The notes under the pieces: generated by a model
Told to the model about the DNA's origin: nothing
The model's input: only the letters and a program-made list of their open reading frames with translations
The model's database searches: none
Program-made: the position numbers and the translations under genes
Part shown: positions 61,690 through 62,500 of the stretch, one piece after another
Layout: each line of letters begins with the position of its first letter
Numbering within the stretch: position 1 is the first letter of the stretch
Assembly (NCBI GenBank): GCA_009746045.1
Contig: RPFO01000165.1
Location: 3,635,918-3,698,417, forward strand
Reading direction: 5' to 3'
DNA: 62,500 nucleotides
DNA from: Mesostigma viride
Lineage: Eukaryota; Streptophyta; Mesostigmatophyceae; Mesostigmatales; Mesostigmataceae

Positions 61690-62500
61690 ACTGCCAGCTC
61701 ATTTGCTGGCCCGGAAACCGGGGCGGCAGCCGGGGCGTCGCATGGCGGCGCATTCGCAGGGCCGGCAACCGGGGCCGGTAGCCAGGGCTGCGCATGGCGG
61801 CGCATTCGCAGGGCCGGCAACCGGGGCCGGTAGCCAGGGCTGCGCATGGCGGCGCATCGCACGGTCGGCAACCGGGGCCGGTAGCCGGGGCTGCGCATGG
61901 CGGCGCATCGCACGGCCGGCAACCGGGGCCGGTAGCCGGGGCAGCGCATGGCGGCGCATCCGCAGGGCCGGCGACCGGGGCCGGTAGCCAGGGCGGCGCA
62001 TGGCGGCGCATTCGTACTGCAGGCAGCCGGGGCCGGTAGCCAGGGCAGCGCATGGCGGCGCATTCGCAGGGCCGGCGACCGGGGCCGGTAGCCAGGGCGG
62101 CGCATGGCGGCGCATTCGTACTGCAGGCAGCCGGGGCCGGTAGCCAGGGCAGCGCATGGCGGCGCATTCGCAGGGCCGGCGACCGGGGCCGGTAGCCAGG
62201 GCGGCGCATGGCAGCGCATTCGTACTGCAGGCAGCCGGGGCCGGTAGCCGGAGCAGCGCATGGCGGCGCATTCGCAGGGCCGGCGACCGGGGCCGGTAGC
62301 CAGGACGGCGCATGGCGGCGCATTCGTACTGCAGGCAGCCGGGGCCGGTAGCCGGGGCTGCGCATGGCGGCGCATTCGCAGGGCCGGCGACCGGGGCCGG
62401 TAGCCAGGACGGCGCATGGCGGCGCATTCGTACCGCAGGCAGCCGGGGCCGGTAGCCGGGGCAGCGCATGGCGGCGCATTCGGAGGGCCGGCGACCGGGG
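61690..62500. repeat. 52-bp tandem array with higher-order dimers
   Basis: A GC-rich unit (GCATGGCGGCGCATTCGCAG... GGGGCCGGTAGCC) repeats with a period of 51-52 bp from about 61690 to the window end, roughly 15 copies. From about 62000 two variants alternate: one with CGCAGGGCCGGCGACC and one with CGTACTGCAGGCAGCC, giving a 104-bp dimer. Because 52 is not a multiple of three, all frames on the minus strand stay open by repetition; those frames are not genes. The array lies where the upstream CACTA 2 exon or intron should be. Confidence 0.9.

Larger units (their letters stand above)
59789..62500 (-). mobile_element. CACTA 2, left end, continuing past the window
   Basis: Begins CACTAGGAACTCGGCTGAG, sharing the first 12 bases with CACTA 1. 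The subterminal repeats and the 3' part of a transposase gene on the minus strand follow. It is inserted in the protease region of copia 2. The right end is outside the window. Confidence 0.8.

Noticed and set aside
61595-62479. Three overlapping 256-294 residue minus-strand frames
   Set aside because: The 52-bp tandem array keeps every minus frame open; the products are the same low-complexity peptide in shifted frames.
61690-62500. CRISPR-like array
   Set aside because: Repeats are contiguous with no unique spacers, and the context is a eukaryotic transposon.

Overview
This window is eukaryotic, plant- or alga-like nuclear DNA made almost entirely of transposable elements nested inside one another. 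GT-AG introns, AATAAA signals, two Ty1/copia-type families, a Ty3/gypsy element, CACTA transposons and AP-endonuclease LINEs all occur. A Ty3/gypsy element with a cytosine DNA methyltransferase inside its pol region fits a charophyte (streptophyte) green alga such as Klebsormidium, because retrotransposon-borne methyltransferases are known from charophytes and dinoflagellates. That placement is an inference. No rRNA, tRNA, CRISPR array or intact host gene was found.

Layout. (1) 1-8450: a minus-strand LINE (ORF1 6448-7869, endonuclease 5138-6377, RT 1440-3683), cut by a hAT-like element (3684-5129) and a short tailed insertion (6598-6821). (2) 8460-12597: 5'-truncated plus-strand LINE copies and a TTAA-flanked element (10096-11981). 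(3) 13685-14024 plus 41186-43214: two pieces of one minus-strand gene with a DUF7869-like motif. It is split by CACTA element 1 (14025-41185). (4) Inside CACTA 1: a second gene (14999-17262, minus) and a tnp2-type transposase (18180-19645 and 29812-32529). The transposase is split by the gypsy element (19646-29811), which carries gag, protease, DNA methyltransferase, RT/RNase H, integrase and a C-terminal PHD finger. Copia 1 (32897-41105, minus) sits in the right subterminal repeats of CACTA 1 and carries a 194-bp hAT MITE in one LTR. (5) 43215-59788: copia 2 (minus), interrupted by a piggyBac-like element (45270-47596) and by the young element copia B (48331-58709). Copia B holds the internally deleted copia 3 (from 50453), which holds a TA-flanked element (53790-55119). 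(6) 59789-62500: left end of CACTA 2, with its own subterminal repeats, the 3' part of its transposase gene and a 52-bp tandem array that runs off the window.

The nesting order is unusually well supported. Target-site duplications are visible for most insertions, interrupted reading frames resume across several of them, and for two insertions a related copy elsewhere in the window shows the empty site. Nearly all coding regions carry frameshifts or deletions, so this is mainly a graveyard. The exception is copia B, whose LTRs differ by only three substitutions and one indel.

The most notable content is the gypsy element that combines a methyltransferase with a PHD-finger integrase, and the copia families with protease between integrase and RT, an HGDD-type RT box, an extra ORF before gag, and LTRs that run AGTT...AACT instead of TG...CA.
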